DNA of 64,000 nucleotides from Pseudomonas sp. JM0905a (GCF_014700075.1 NZ_JACXBU010000004.1:248001-312000), one strand, 5' to 3'. Counted from the first letter of the stretch, positions 54,704-64,000 are shown. Numbers and translations are program-made. The notes: generated by a model not told the origin, from the letters alone.

Positions 54704-54746
54704 AACGACGGCCAGGCTGCTGTCCACGGAGCCTGGCCCGGTCGTT
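54704..54746. terminator. Long terminator hairpin between convergent flgZ and DUF2064 gene
   Basis: AACGAC-GGCCAGGCT pairs with AGCCTGGCC-CG-GTCGTT, a stem of 15 bp with a two-base bulge and an 11-base loop. It lies between two convergent genes and can serve both; the plus-strand arm ends in GTCGTTTCG. Confidence 0.75.
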
Positions 54747-54760
54747 TCGTCCATCCGCGT

Positions 54761-55381
54761 TCAGACAACCCCCAGCTTGATGCCCATTCGCCCCAGGCGA
54801 GGCAGGTGCTCGGGGCTGTCCAGCACCCATAGCGACGGTAGCAGCCCGTGCCGCCAATCCAGCTCTTGCAAGCGTTCACAGGTCATGGCCAGAACCCGGT
54901 CGCTGCCCCAGGGCATGGCTTCGAACAAGCGTGGATCGACGCGCCGTAGGCCGAGCAACATGTAGCGCCCGTCTTCGGTCGGCCCCAATACCGCGTGATG
55001 GTGATCGAGTGCCTCGCAGGCGGCTGACAGGTAATCGGCATCCAGCGTCGGGCAGTACTGGCCGATGAGCACGACGGCATCGTTCTCGGAAAGGCCCAGG
55101 GCAGCGATTCGTCGCATTCGCTCGCCCAGGTCGCCGACCGGCTGGCCCACTACCATCCAGTCGTTATCCTCGGCCAGGGCTTCGAGCGCCTCGTCCGGCC
55201 TATCCTCGATCCAGAAGATTCGCTCACTGAAGCCCAGCGGCGGAAGGTTGAGTACGCGTGCCACCAGTTGCCGATGCAACCGATCCACCCCCTCCTCCCC
55301 CAGTTCAGGAACCAGACTGGGGTGGAGGTTGCCGGCCTGCGGGGCGCTGGCCAACAGATGCAGGGAAATGCTCAACGTCAT
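54761..55381 (-). CDS. DUF2064 / TIGR04282-type glycosyltransferase-like protein
   Basis: This 206-residue cytoplasmic protein has a GT-A/nucleotidyltransferase-like fold. Visible motifs are VVLIGQYCPTLDADYLSAAC and AVLGPTEDGRYMLLGLRRVD, which match the TIGR04282 pattern of GSDCP and DGGY, but with Gln-Tyr in place of Ser-Asp and Glu-Asp-Gly-Arg-Tyr in the second motif. The function is not established. The ATG at 55379-55381 has an AGGAGGAA site, so the longer frame is not used. It lies between flgZ (convergent) and the MFS gene. Confidence 0.7.
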   Translation of the reverse strand: MTLSISLHLLASAPQAGNLHPSLVPELGEEGVDRLHRQLVARVLNLPPLGFSERIFWIEDRPDEALEALAEDNDWMVVGQPVGDLGERMRRIAALGLSENDAVVLIGQYCPTLDADYLSAACEALDHHHAVLGPTEDGRYMLLGLRRVDPRLFEAMPWGSDRVLAMTCERLQELDWRHGLLPSLWVLDSPEHLPRLGRMGIKLGVV

Positions 55382-55480
55382 GACCAGTTCCTCCTTGAAG
55401 TCCCAAGGCAGGCCTTGGGCTTGAAGCTCGGGTAGCCACACTGGTCGATAATTGGGCAAAAGCGCTGTGGCGTTGGGCCA

Positions 55481-56806
55481 CTACTTATTCGGCTGCGGTT
55501 GCTCCGGCATATCGTCTGTCGACGGCGCAGGCGGCGGGGTATCGCCGTTCTGCATCTGGTCGTGTACCGCCCGTTCGTCGACGCGTGGGTCCAGGGCCGC
55601 CACCAGGGGCGAACTGGTCATGTTGTCCGGGGTGGGCACGTGATGCAGCGGCGCCTCGTCGACCCTGTGCAAGCCGGTGACCGCATCCGGCCGCACCCGC
55701 AGCACCAGCACCGCCGCGCAGAAGCAGACGAAGGCATAGAGCATGTTCGGTCCCAATTGCTTCATCAGGGCGCCGGTCAGCAACGGTCCGATGCTTGCTC
55801 CCACGCCGAAGGTGATCAGCAGCATCGCGGTCAGCGACACGCGGCGCTCCGCCTCGATATGGTCGTTGGAGAACGCCACCGCCAGGGGATAAAGACTGAA
55901 CTGCAGCAGGCAGACCACGAACCCCACCGGGAACAGCACCTCCAGCGGCGCCGACGGCATGATCGCCAGCGGCAGGGACGACAAGGCGAGCAACGCGGCC
56001 GTGCTGCGGATCAGCACCGCGCGATCATGGCGATCCGACAGCCAGCCCAAAGGCCATTGCACCAGCAGACCGGCGAGAATGCAGCTCCCCATGAACAGAC
56101 CCACTTGATCGATAGGCAGGCCCTGGGCGGTGGCATAGAGCGGCGCCAGACCGTAGAAGGAACCGATCACCAGGCCGGACACCAGCACGGTGGTCATCGA
56201 TTGCGGCACCCGCTTGATGAAGAAGCGCGGCTCCAGCGGTGCCGGATGCAGGGGCGCCGGGTGCAGCTTGCGGGTCAGCGCCACCGGTACCAGGCACAGG
56301 GCAAAGCACATGGCCACCAGCATCAGCAGCTCCGGCCCGAGCCCGGGGTGCAGCACCAGCACCAACTGGCCCAGCACCAGGCCCAGGTAGGACGCCACCA
56401 TGTAGCCGGCGAACACCTGCCCACGCTGGCTCGCGTCGGCCTGCTCGGTGAGCCAGCTCTCGATCACCATGTACTGGCACATCATCCCCAGGCCCACGAG
56501 CATGCGCATGAACAGCCAGGCCGGCAGAAAATTGATCAGACCGTGCCCAAGCACGGCCGCCGTCACCACCCCGGCACACGCCACGTAAGCGCGAATGTGC
56601 CCGACCCGGGCGATCAACCGGTGCCCCAGCTTGCCGCCGAGGATCAGGCCGAAGTAGTTGGCCGCCATCAGGGCGCCGACCCAGAGTCCGTCCACCTTGT
56701 CTGCCGCCAGGCGCAGGCCGAGGTAGGTGCTGAGCAGGCCGGAGCCGATCAGCATGAGCAGGGTGGCGAAATACAGTGCGCGAAACGACTTCCAGATCCG
56801 ATGCAT
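55481..56806 (-). CDS. MFS transporter, YcaD-like
   Basis: This inner-membrane carrier of 441 residues has 12 predicted helices and a hydrophilic C-terminal tail of about 55 residues. Helix 1 is FATLLMLIGSGLLSTYLGLR. The helix 2-3 loop LGGKLGHRLIARVGHIRAYV corresponds to the MFS GxLaDrxGr motif, and GWLSDRHDRAVLIR is its second copy. It follows the PauA-type gene by 60 bases on the same strand. The substrate is unknown. Confidence 0.83.
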   Translation of the reverse strand: MHRIWKSFRALYFATLLMLIGSGLLSTYLGLRLAADKVDGLWVGALMAANYFGLILGGKLGHRLIARVGHIRAYVACAGVVTAAVLGHGLINFLPAWLFMRMLVGLGMMCQYMVIESWLTEQADASQRGQVFAGYMVASYLGLVLGQLVLVLHPGLGPELLMLVAMCFALCLVPVALTRKLHPAPLHPAPLEPRFFIKRVPQSMTTVLVSGLVIGSFYGLAPLYATAQGLPIDQVGLFMGSCILAGLLVQWPLGWLSDRHDRAVLIRSTAALLALSSLPLAIMPSAPLEVLFPVGFVVCLLQFSLYPLAVAFSNDHIEAERRVSLTAMLLITFGVGASIGPLLTGALMKQLGPNMLYAFVCFCAAVLVLRVRPDAVTGLHRVDEAPLHHVPTPDNMTSSPLVAALDPRVDERAVHDQMQNGDTPPPAPSTDDMPEQPQPNK

Positions 56807-56866
56807 CGACGCTCCAGACGGCTCCTTGTACAGGGAGGGCCGCCCGGACAGGCGACCCTGGGACGA

Positions 56867-58210
56867 TCACACCTGGGAGGCGAGGATGCGCCGCTCCCAT
56901 GGGGAGATCTCATCGAAGAAGCTGCTGAGCTCCATCGTCTTCGTAGCAATGTAGCCTTCGATGAACTCCTTGCCGAACAGTTCACGCGCCAGATCACTGC
57001 GTTTCAGACGTTCGATTGCAGCATGCAAGGTACAGGGCAGCAGCAATTCATCCGGCGCCTCGAACTCGCCCTGGATCGGCGCGCTCGGTTGCAGCTGCTG
57101 TTCAATCCCGTAGAGTCCGGCCGCCAGGCTGGCGGCGATGGCCAGATAGGGGTTGGCATCGGCACCGGGCAGGCGGTTCTCCACCCTCCTCGCCACGGGC
57201 GCGCTAGCCGGAATGCGCAGTCCCGCCGCGCGGTTGTCGTGGGACCAGCAGGCATTGTTGGGCGATGCGTAGGGATGGCACAGGCGCTGGTAGGAGTTCA
57301 CGTTCGGCGCGAAGAGCGCCGTGAAATCCGCCATGGCCGCCTGCTGGCCGCCGATGAAATGGGCGAAGGCCGCAGTCGCTTCGCCGTTGGCATCGCTGAA
57401 GATGTTCTCTTCGCCGTCGAGAGTCACCACGCTCTGGTGGATGTGCATCGAGCTGCCCGGCGTGTGCGCCAGCGGCTTGGCCATGCAAACCACCTGGATA
57501 CCGTGCTTGAGCGCGACCTCCTTGAGCAGGTGCTTGAACAGGAAGGTCTGGTCCGCCAGCAGCAGCGGATCGCCATGGAGGAAATTGATCTCGAACTGGC
57601 TGACGCCCATCTCGTGCATGAAGGTATCGCGCGGCATGCCGAAGGCCTCCATGACGCGATAGACCTCGTCGAAGAAAGGCCGCAGACCATTGTTGGAGGA
57701 CGCGCTGAACGCCGAGCAGCCCACCTCGCGCCGACCATCCAGCCCCACCGGCGGCAGGAAGGCCTGAGTCGGGTCGGGATTCGGGGCGAAGACAAAGAAC
57801 TCCAGTTCCGTGGCCACCACGGGCTTCCAGCCGTGGGCGGCATAACGCTCCACCACCTTGCGCAGCAGACCCCGGGTCGACAGCCCTGAAGGACGGCCGT
57901 CCAGCTCCTGGGCATCACAGATGGCCAGGGCGCGCGGCCGCTCGCTCCAGGGCAGGCGATGAATCTGGCTCGGCTCCGCGACCAGGGCCAAGTCGCCGTC
58001 GTCGCTGCCATAGAAGCGGGCGGGCGGGTAACCGCCCATGATGCATTGCAGCAGCACGCCCCGCGCCAGTTGCAGACGGCGCCCCGAGAGGAAACCCTCC
58101 CCCGTCATCACCTTGCCCCGCATCACTCCATTCAGGTCGGGGGTGACGCACTCGATCTCTTCAACGCCGGCCAGACGCTCGGCGAGCGGGCTGCGGACTT
58201 TGGTAGTCAT
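56867..58210 (-). CDS. Gamma-glutamylpolyamine synthetase (PauA/PuuA family)
   Basis: This enzyme ligates glutamate to a polyamine using ATP, the first step of the gamma-glutamylated polyamine route. The 447-residue glutamine-synthetase-fold protein has ELEFFVFAP, the catalytic-domain GSSMHIHQS and the glutamate-loop region VNSYQRLCHPYASPNNACWS. RVENRLPGADANPYLAIAA follows. The place beside flgZ matches pauA5 (PA3356) of P. aeruginosa. The start has AAGGAC upstream. The 225-base gap between it and wbpM is AT-richer and has no gene. Confidence 0.88.
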   Translation of the reverse strand: MTTKVRSPLAERLAGVEEIECVTPDLNGVMRGKVMTGEGFLSGRRLQLARGVLLQCIMGGYPPARFYGSDDGDLALVAEPSQIHRLPWSERPRALAICDAQELDGRPSGLSTRGLLRKVVERYAAHGWKPVVATELEFFVFAPNPDPTQAFLPPVGLDGRREVGCSAFSASSNNGLRPFFDEVYRVMEAFGMPRDTFMHEMGVSQFEINFLHGDPLLLADQTFLFKHLLKEVALKHGIQVVCMAKPLAHTPGSSMHIHQSVVTLDGEENIFSDANGEATAAFAHFIGGQQAAMADFTALFAPNVNSYQRLCHPYASPNNACWSHDNRAAGLRIPASAPVARRVENRLPGADANPYLAIAASLAAGLYGIEQQLQPSAPIQGEFEAPDELLLPCTLHAAIERLKRSDLARELFGKEFIEGYIATKTMELSSFFDEISPWERRILASQV

Positions 58211-58435
58211 GCTTGTTGTCCTTGTGCACTACAGCCGCTCTTGATGGCGGCTTGTACAAAATACGCACCGGCTGTTCGAAATATCAAGCGCCGTAATAGG
58301 CCACCTGAAGCCGAAGGACTCTACCAATTGTGTCGTGCTAGGAATGGCAAGTGGAACGGAGGAAATGCTTTCTACACATCGGCAGATTTCTCGCCTTTGG
58401 TGTCATTAGCAATCTCGGCTCCAACTTGCCAACGA

Positions 58436-60430
58436 TCAGGGCTCGATCCGGCGCTGCTGATGTATCCAGTCGACGATTTCTCCTTCCGGGGCATAACCGC
58501 TGACTGTCTCTCGAAGCAATTGACGCACTTTAGCGTAATCGTCCTGCTGAACAGCCTCGAGCAAGGCTGCCAACACAGTCTTGAGAGAATCCCAGGGTAG
58601 ATACTCCTCATTGGCCCGCATGATCATCGGGTGGCCGGTCGGACTGACGTTATCGCCGATCAGCAACTCCTCATACAGCTTCTCGCCAGGCCGCAGGCCA
58701 CTGAACTCGATAGCGATGTCCCCGTGAGGATTCTTCTCCGAACGCACACTCAAGCCGGAAAGATGGATCATCTTTTCCGCCAGTTCGAGAATCTTCACCG
58801 GCTCGGCCATATCCAACACGAACACATCGCCCCCCTGCCCCATCGAGCCGGCTTGAATCACCAGCTGAGCAGCTTCAGGAATCGTCATGAAGTAACGGGT
58901 GATATTCGGATGCGTGACCGTCACCGGCCCACCATGGCGAATTTGCGCATAGAACCGTGGGATCACTGAGCCCGAAGAACCCAGCACATTCCCGAAACGC
59001 ACCATAGTGAAACGGGTCTTGTTGACCTGATGGACGGCATCCTTGTCTGCAAACAAAACCGGACCCGATTCCCGGCTCAATGCCTGCAAAACCATCTCAG
59101 CCAAACGCTTGGTGCTGCCCATCACGTTGGTCGGTCGTACAGCCTTGTCGGTGGAAATCAGTACAAAATGCTCAACACCAGCCTTCACCGCGGCCTGAGC
59201 GGTGTAAAGCGTACCCATCACATTGTTCAGCACGCCCTCAGCAATGTTGTGCTCCACCATCGGCACATGCTTGTAAGCAGCCGCATGGTAGACGGTGTCC
59301 ACCTGCCAGGTCCGCATAATGTCCAACAGACGCTCTGGATTACGGATAGAGCCCAGGATTGGCACCAGCCGAAGCGGCAAGGACTCACGCTCGATCCTTT
59401 GCTCAAGTTCGGAATGAATGCTGTACAGATTGAACTCGCTGTGCTCGAACAGAAGCAGTGTCTTGGGCTCACTCGCCATGATCTGGCGGCACAACTCAGA
59501 ACCGATCGAACCGCCAGCGCCAGTCACCAGTACGGTCTGACCGCGAATGCAGCGCTCGAATAACTCCTGTTGCGGCGGAACCGCATCACGCCCAAGCAAG
59601 TCGACGATGTCCACTTCCTGGATGTCATCGACCTTCACCCGCCCGCTGGCCAGATCCATAAAGCCCGGAACACTGCGCACATGCAGCGGGAACTGTTCGA
59701 GGTGCTCCAGCACCTCACGCCGACGGGCGCGGGAGGCCGAAGGGATTGCCAGCAAGATCTCTTGCGCCCCTGTTTCATCGATCATCTGTTGAATGTGCTT
59801 GGGCTTGAACACCCGCAGCCCGGCGATTACTCGGTCGGCAATATCGCTGTCGTCGTCGATGAACGCCACCGGACGCATCGCGCGCCCCATACGCAGGGCG
59901 CCCACCAACTGGTTACCGGCAGCCCCGGCGCCGTAGACCGCCACCTTAGGCAGACCGTCATCACGGTTCATAAATGGCACCGGGTTATTGGCTGAGAACC
60001 AATCGCCCATAAAGTACTGGCGCATTGCCAACCGTAAACCGCCAAGCAACACCAAACTCACCCACCAGTAGTTGAACACCAGTGAACGGGGCACTGCTAT
60101 CGGTGCATCGCGATACCAATACACCACAAGGGCGAGCAACAAGGCAGAAAGGGTGACAGCCTTGGCAATAGCGAGCAGCGCATCGTTACCGAAGTACCGC
60201 ATTACCGCCCTATACATACCGAACCGCACAAATAATGGGATAGCAATCAGCGGGGCGATCACAAAGAGCCACAGATGCCCTTCCCATGGTTTAATCAGAT
60301 TGTCGGTACCCAAGCGCACGATGAACGCCAGCCAGAGTGACAGCCACAGGAGCACTACGTCGGCGAGAATTTGCAGCAACCGTTTGCGACGCCGAGGAAG
60401 CCCCAACAGGGCAGTACGTAAGCTACTCAT
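58436..60430 (-). CDS. wbpM: UDP-N-acetylglucosamine 4,6-dehydratase WbpM
   Basis: WbpM makes the UDP-4-keto-6-deoxy-GlcNAc needed for bacillosamine-, QuiNAc- and FucNAc-type sugars. The 664-residue membrane protein has four N-terminal helices (residues about 15-140), a linker domain (VAVYGAGAAGNQLVGALRMG) and the catalytic SDR domain. That domain has GAGGSIGSELCRQ, LISTDKAVRPTNVMGSTKRL and ARRYFMTIPEA-like ITRYFMTIPEAAQL. The catalytic Tyr is replaced by Met (VMGSTK), as is known for WbpM. It closes the polysaccharide cluster, where P. aeruginosa also places it. Confidence 0.94.
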   Translation of the reverse strand: MSSLRTALLGLPRRRKRLLQILADVVLLWLSLWLAFIVRLGTDNLIKPWEGHLWLFVIAPLIAIPLFVRFGMYRAVMRYFGNDALLAIAKAVTLSALLLALVVYWYRDAPIAVPRSLVFNYWWVSLVLLGGLRLAMRQYFMGDWFSANNPVPFMNRDDGLPKVAVYGAGAAGNQLVGALRMGRAMRPVAFIDDDSDIADRVIAGLRVFKPKHIQQMIDETGAQEILLAIPSASRARRREVLEHLEQFPLHVRSVPGFMDLASGRVKVDDIQEVDIVDLLGRDAVPPQQELFERCIRGQTVLVTGAGGSIGSELCRQIMASEPKTLLLFEHSEFNLYSIHSELEQRIERESLPLRLVPILGSIRNPERLLDIMRTWQVDTVYHAAAYKHVPMVEHNIAEGVLNNVMGTLYTAQAAVKAGVEHFVLISTDKAVRPTNVMGSTKRLAEMVLQALSRESGPVLFADKDAVHQVNKTRFTMVRFGNVLGSSGSVIPRFYAQIRHGGPVTVTHPNITRYFMTIPEAAQLVIQAGSMGQGGDVFVLDMAEPVKILELAEKMIHLSGLSVRSEKNPHGDIAIEFSGLRPGEKLYEELLIGDNVSPTGHPMIMRANEEYLPWDSLKTVLAALLEAVQQDDYAKVRQLLRETVSGYAPEGEIVDWIHQQRRIEP

Positions 60431-60486
60431 TCACCAAATTCCCAATCATTGCAAAGGCTCCTCTGTTTGCGTAGACGCACGCAGAC

Positions 60487-61083
60487 TTACTTCGTCGCAA
60501 TAGCTACGACCGTATCGAGAATGATTTTCAGATCCCCCAATAAGGAATGGGAGCGGACGTAGGCTAGATAGTACTTCTGCTTGATGGGCAACACTTCCTC
60601 CACATAAGTGCGCTCCGGATCGGCCGACCCTGCCAGCATCTCATTCTCGTTCCTAAACTCTATCGACGCGCGGTCAGTGATGCCTGGGCGCACCGATAGA
60701 ACCTCCTCACGCACCGCCGGCGGGTATTGATCCATGTATCGCGGAACCTCTGGTCGCGGCCCCACTAGACTCATGTCCCCGACAAAAACATCAAGTAGCT
60801 GCGGCAGTTCATCCAGTTTCGTCTTGCGCAGGAAAGCACCGGCGCCGGTCACCCTTCGATCGCTTCCGACGGTCAACTGAAGCCCTTTGGATTCAGCATT
60901 CACCGTCATGGTACGAAACTTGTGGATTCGGAAGATCTTGCCGTAACGCCCTACACGCTCTTGGCGGAAGAAGACCTCGCCTGGAGAGTCAATCTTTATC
61001 CATATTGAGATCAGCAGGAATATAGGAAATAGGAAAACCAGAGCAAGTGCACTCACCAAAAGATCAAATAAACGCTTAAGCAT
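60487..61083 (-). CDS. Initiating sugar-phosphate transferase (PglC/WcaJ family)
   Basis: This enzyme transfers a sugar-1-phosphate from UDP-sugar to undecaprenyl phosphate in the inner membrane, the first lipid-linked step of glycan assembly. The 198-residue product has one N-terminal membrane helix ([20 protein letters not shown]) and the family segments [15 protein letters not shown] and [20 protein letters not shown], followed by PRPEVPRYM. The short single-helix form is like PglC. The start is nine bases downstream of the aminotransferase stop. Confidence 0.88.
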   Translation of the reverse strand: MLKRLFDLLVSALALVFLFPIFLLISIWIKIDSPGEVFFRQERVGRYGKIFRIHKFRTMTVNAESKGLQLTVGSDRRVTGAGAFLRKTKLDELPQLLDVFVGDMSLVGPRPEVPRYMDQYPPAVREEVLSVRPGITDRASIEFRNENEMLAGSADPERTYVEEVLPIKQKYYLAYVRSHSLLGDLKIILDTVVAIATK

Positions 61084-61092
61084 GACGTGTTA

Positions 61093-62256
61093 TCACTTCA
61101 GGGACTCTTTCACGGCACGAACAACTCTGTCGATATCGGCATCGGTCATCCGGGTGTAGAGCGGCAGTGTGGCAGTGCGCTCGTAGATTTTTTGGCTGAC
61201 CGGGAACATCTCCGGAGTGAGGCAATAGGTGTCACGCCAGTAAGGCTGCTGATGCAGAGGAACGTAATGAACGCTCATCCCCACCCCGAAGGCGAACATC
61301 CGCTCGATGAACTCGGCCCGGTCGACCGATACATCGCCGGCTAGCTGAATAACATAGAGGTGCCAGGAGTGCGTGTCACTGCCCGCTGCCTTTGGCGGTA
61401 GAATCAGAGGCAGTGATGCCAAGGCGGCATTGTAGCGCTCAGCTATGTACTGCCGCTTCTGCTGGAAAGCGTGGGCCTTCTTCAGTTGATGGATGCCAAT
61501 GGACGCGGCAATGTCGGTCAGGTTGTACTTGAAGCCCGGCGCGACAATCTCGTAATACCAACTAGGAACCTTGGCGGTAAACCGATCGAAGGCATCCCTG
61601 TTGATACCATGCAAACGCATGATTTTAGCACGCTTGGCGATTTCCGAATTGCGTGTTACCACCATGCCGCCTTCACCAGTGGTAATTGTCTTGTTGGCAT
61701 AAAAGCTGAAGACCGTGACATCGCTTTCCAGGGTACCGATCAGCCTGCCATCGCAGGTGGTCGGGAGCGCATGGGCGGCATCCTCTACAATCTTCAGGCC
61801 ATGCCGCTTGGCAATGTCGATGATCTTGCCCATATCCGCACTTCGGCCAGCGAAATGCACCGGGATAATCGCCTTGGTGCGACTCGTGATGACCTGTTCA
61901 ATGGCATCTACGTCGATGCACAGCGTATCAGCGTCCACGTCGACGAAAACGGGATCGGCCCCCAAGTAGCGAATGACTTCAGCCGTAGCAGTGAAGGTGT
62001 GGGTCGTGGTGATGACCTCATCGCCCGGGCCGATTCCCAACGCCTCCAGTGCTAGGTGCAGGCCAGCAGTTGCGGAGTTAACGGAAATGGCTTCCACGCC
62101 ACCTCCGAGCCACTCTTCAAAATCGCGCTCGAACTGTTTGACCTTAGGGCCGCTGGTGACCCAACCAGAGCGAAGCGAAGAGACAACTTCTGCAATCTCT
62201 TCCTCACCAATTTCGGGAAGAGCAAACGGCAGAAACGGAACACTCGATCCATTCAT
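61093..62256 (-). CDS. DegT-family aminotransferase (PglE-like)
   Basis: This 387-residue PLP enzyme probably forms the 4-amino sugar from the WbpM product. The PLP lysine is in [18 protein letters not shown] and the cofactor Asp in [14 protein letters not shown]. The N-terminus [20 protein letters not shown] is typical of the PglE/WlbC group. It lies between the GNAT acetyltransferase gene and the PglC-like gene. Its C4 specificity is inferred from neighbours; a C3 aminotransferase cannot be excluded. Confidence 0.87.
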   Translation of the reverse strand: MNGSSVPFLPFALPEIGEEEIAEVVSSLRSGWVTSGPKVKQFERDFEEWLGGGVEAISVNSATAGLHLALEALGIGPGDEVITTTHTFTATAEVIRYLGADPVFVDVDADTLCIDVDAIEQVITSRTKAIIPVHFAGRSADMGKIIDIAKRHGLKIVEDAAHALPTTCDGRLIGTLESDVTVFSFYANKTITTGEGGMVVTRNSEIAKRAKIMRLHGINRDAFDRFTAKVPSWYYEIVAPGFKYNLTDIAASIGIHQLKKAHAFQQKRQYIAERYNAALASLPLILPPKAAGSDTHSWHLYVIQLAGDVSVDRAEFIERMFAFGVGMSVHYVPLHQQPYWRDTYCLTPEMFPVSQKIYERTATLPLYTRMTDADIDRVVRAVKESLK

Positions 62257-62296
62257 TATTCTTTACACACCTTGCTGTTAATCAATTTGGTGGAGT

Positions 62297-62938
62297 TCAA
62301 TCTTTCAGATGACGGAAACTATAGGCGTAGTGGTTCATAAGCCGGCCGCCGGCTCGCTCTTCTGACATTGAAAGAGTAAATCCAAGACCCCGATAAAATC
62401 CGTTAACCGCATCATTGCCGTTCGCATCGGTGCTGAGTTCAACTATATCGGCCGCCCTTTCCCTAGCTCTACCAAGGAAGGCGTTGACCAAAGCTTTTCC
62501 GTAGCCTCGACGCCCCTGAGCAGGAGAAATTCCGATAGATGCCAGTTCAACCCGGAGCAAGCCATCTTGACTACCTTCAGTGGATCGCCGCGAGACCAGT
62601 TTCATGTTTTCCAGTACACGCTTCCACAGCTTGGGGCGAATCGACAGATACAGCGCCGCTGAAATCATCATGCGTTTCTTACGCGAGCCCAAAAGCGCAT
62701 AGAACTTCTCCGGCTGAGCGAAGCCTGCGACAAACCCGAAAGGTTTACCTTCATCGTCCTCAGCCACTAAAAACAAGCTTTCCGAGTAATCAAATACCGT
62801 CTGGTAATACGCTTGAAGAAATGACGGCCCCAGAAGGGTCATAAGGAAGCCAGGAAAAGCCATTTGATGAATCTTCGCCACTAAAGGCAAATCCGAAAGC
62901 AATGCAGGGCGAACAGCAACGCTGTTAGAATCAGGCAT
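62297..62938 (-). CDS. GNAT-family N-acetyltransferase
   Basis: This 213-residue protein has the GNAT motif A, IGISPAQGRRGYGKALVNAF (Q/RxxGxG/A), after the V-x-L strand, and ELSTDANGNDAVNGFYRGLG near the C-terminus. It lies between the aminotransferase and glycosyltransferase genes. An obvious job is N-acylation of the amino sugar, which in the classical bacillosamine route is done by a left-handed beta-helix enzyme (PglD). The ATG at 62936-62938 is preferred to the TTG two codons earlier. A 40-base gap precedes the aminotransferase. Confidence 0.8.
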   Translation of the reverse strand: MPDSNSVAVRPALLSDLPLVAKIHQMAFPGFLMTLLGPSFLQAYYQTVFDYSESLFLVAEDDEGKPFGFVAGFAQPEKFYALLGSRKKRMMISAALYLSIRPKLWKRVLENMKLVSRRSTEGSQDGLLRVELASIGISPAQGRRGYGKALVNAFLGRARERAADIVELSTDANGNDAVNGFYRGLGFTLSMSEERAGGRLMNHYAYSFRHLKD

Positions 62939-62945
62939 GTCCAAA

Positions 62946-64000
62946 TTATTCCGTTACCAGGGCCAGGATACGAGAAACATGCTCGACGCCATTCTTCTGG
63001 GACATGTTTTCTCGATAGTAGCGTTCAGCGGCTGCGCCAAATACAGCGAGTTGTTCGGGCGTACACCGAGCCATCTGCAACGCAGTTTCGGCAATGCTTG
63101 TCGGCGTGCAGGGTCTGGCGACCATTCCGGCACCAGCCTTCTGAATGATTTCCGCCGACTCCCCTGCCACCGCCATCAGGATTGGCTTGCCCATCGCCAT
63201 GTAGGCCTGGGTCTTGGACGGCACAGTAATTGCGAATACCGGATCATCCGCCAGGTGCACCAACAATGCATCGGCTTTCGAAAGCTCGGCGCCGATGGCC
63301 TCCGGCGGAACGCTACCGCGAAACTCCACATTCTCCAAGCCCAGAGAGGCTACCTGCTCCTTGAGACGCTGGCTTTCAATTCCATCCCCTATGAAAATGA
63401 ACCGGATACCTCGCTCGCCGTCCTGCTGAAGCAACTGAGCGGCCTGGATCACGCTGCCCAATGCCTGGGCAGCCCCCAGATTGCCCGCGTAGATAATATC
63501 GAAGCTGCTTGTGCCGGAGTGAGACTGATCGGAACGCTTTAACCTCGACTCATCGCACCAGTTGTAAATTCGATGAATCTTGCTCTCAGGAACTCCCTTC
63601 GCGACAAGCGTGCGCTTGTAGCCTTCTGACAGCACCACAATGGCCGACGCACGCTTGTAGACCCAGCCGACGCAGCGCTCGATCAAGCTAACTCCGCGCG
63701 GATTGCGGAGCATGCCCGTGGCAACCAGAGCCTCGGGCCAGAGATCTTGAACGTCATAGATGAATGGCCGCCGATGGATACTGCCAAGAATGGCGCAGGC
63801 AATCCCCCCCACCACCGGCGGGAAGTATGAGTAGATAACGTCCGGCTTGCGGCCGACAAACAGTGAATAGAAAAACGCCGATGCCGAAAAAGACGCATAA
63901 CTCAGTAGCCGCTTGAGTGCCGAACTGCCGTGAGCCACATAGGAAGGCAAGCGAACCACACGCACCCCTTCGATGTTTTCTAACTGCATCAGGCGCATGC
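62946..64000 (-). CDS. GT4 glycosyltransferase, WbuB-like (N-terminus outside window)
   Basis: This sugar transferase is missing perhaps 60-70 N-terminal residues; the 350 visible ones run to the cut edge. It has PFIYDVQDLWPEALVATGML, the GT-B C-domain FDIIYAGNLGAAQALGSVIQ and TVPSKTQAYMAMGKPILMAV, which contains the SK-x2-YMA..GKPI family motif. WbuB-type enzymes usually add the second sugar of the repeat unit. It is six bases upstream of the GNAT gene. The first Met in view is probably internal. Confidence 0.85.
   Translation of the reverse strand, partial: MRLMQLENIEGVRVVRLPSYVAHGSSALKRLLSYASFSASAFFYSLFVGRKPDVIYSYFPPVVGGIACAILGSIHRRPFIYDVQDLWPEALVATGMLRNPRGVSLIERCVGWVYKRASAIVVLSEGYKRTLVAKGVPESKIHRIYNWCDESRLKRSDQSHSGTSSFDIIYAGNLGAAQALGSVIQAAQLLQQDGERGIRFIFIGDGIESQRLKEQVASLGLENVEFRGSVPPEAIGAELSKADALLVHLADDPVFAITVPSKTQAYMAMGKPILMAVAGESAEIIQKAGAGMVARPCTPTSIAETALQMARCTPEQLAVFGAAAERYYRENMSQKNGVEHVSRILALVTE

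Overview
This window is chromosomal DNA from a GC-rich Pseudomonas-type gammaproteobacterium. The evidence is the fleQ-fleS-fleR regulatory block next to fliEFGHI, the cheR-cheV-flgA-flgM-flgN-flgZ-MFS-PauA gene order, an aruH/aruI arginine transaminase cluster, RpoN (-24/-12) and FliA promoters of Pseudomonas form, and dispersed GTAGGAGC-type REP palindromes. The species cannot be fixed by eye. The flagellin is short (282 aa), as in P. syringae and its relatives, while much of the synteny recalls P. aeruginosa.

Region 1 (1-13 kb, all minus strand) carries fliI (partial), fliH, fliG, fliF and fliE (export ATPase, its regulator, motor switch, MS ring, rod adaptor), then fleR/fleS, the master regulator fleQ, the chaperones fliT/fliS, the cap fliD, flaG and flagellin fliC. 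Readable RpoN sites precede fliE, fleS and fliD, and a FliA (sigma28) site precedes fliC. Region 2 (13.1-19.9 kb) is a four-gene flagellin-glycosylation-type locus between fliC and flgL: a sugar aminotransferase, an ATP-grasp ligase, a SAM methyltransferase and an 1185-residue protein with four glycosyltransferase-like modules. It has its own good RpoN site. Region 3 (20-31.3 kb) holds flgL, K, J, I, H, G, F, E, D, C and B on the minus strand, in two RpoN units (flgB-E and flgF-L) separated by a terminator and a strongly structured spacer.

Region 4 (31.5-50.2 kb) separates flgB from cheR, which are neighbours in some other Pseudomonas as I recall. It contains a quinone reductase, aruH and aruI (arginine to 2-ketoarginine to 4-guanidinobutyraldehyde), an ADP-forming acyl-CoA ligase, an acyl-CoA dehydrogenase, an enoyl-CoA hydratase, an amino-acid permease and the aruS/aruR two-component system with an extra periplasmic binding protein between its two genes. 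A polyamine-type module follows (TetR regulator, PotF-like protein, class III aminotransferase, LuxR regulator), and then ohr. REP-like palindromes and inverted repeats lie at several junctions.

Region 5 (50.2-58.2 kb) returns to motility: cheR and cheV (minus), divergent from flgA, flgM, flgN and the c-di-GMP receptor flgZ (plus), then a DUF2064 protein, an MFS transporter and a gamma-glutamylpolyamine synthetase. Region 6 (58.4-64 kb) is the AT-richer edge of a surface-polysaccharide (O-antigen-type) cluster: wbpM, an initiating sugar-phosphate transferase, a DegT aminotransferase, a GNAT acetyltransferase and a GT4 glycosyltransferase cut by the window end. Together these suggest synthesis and loading of a bacillosamine-like diamino sugar. 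No rRNA, tRNA, CRISPR array, insertion sequence or prophage was seen.
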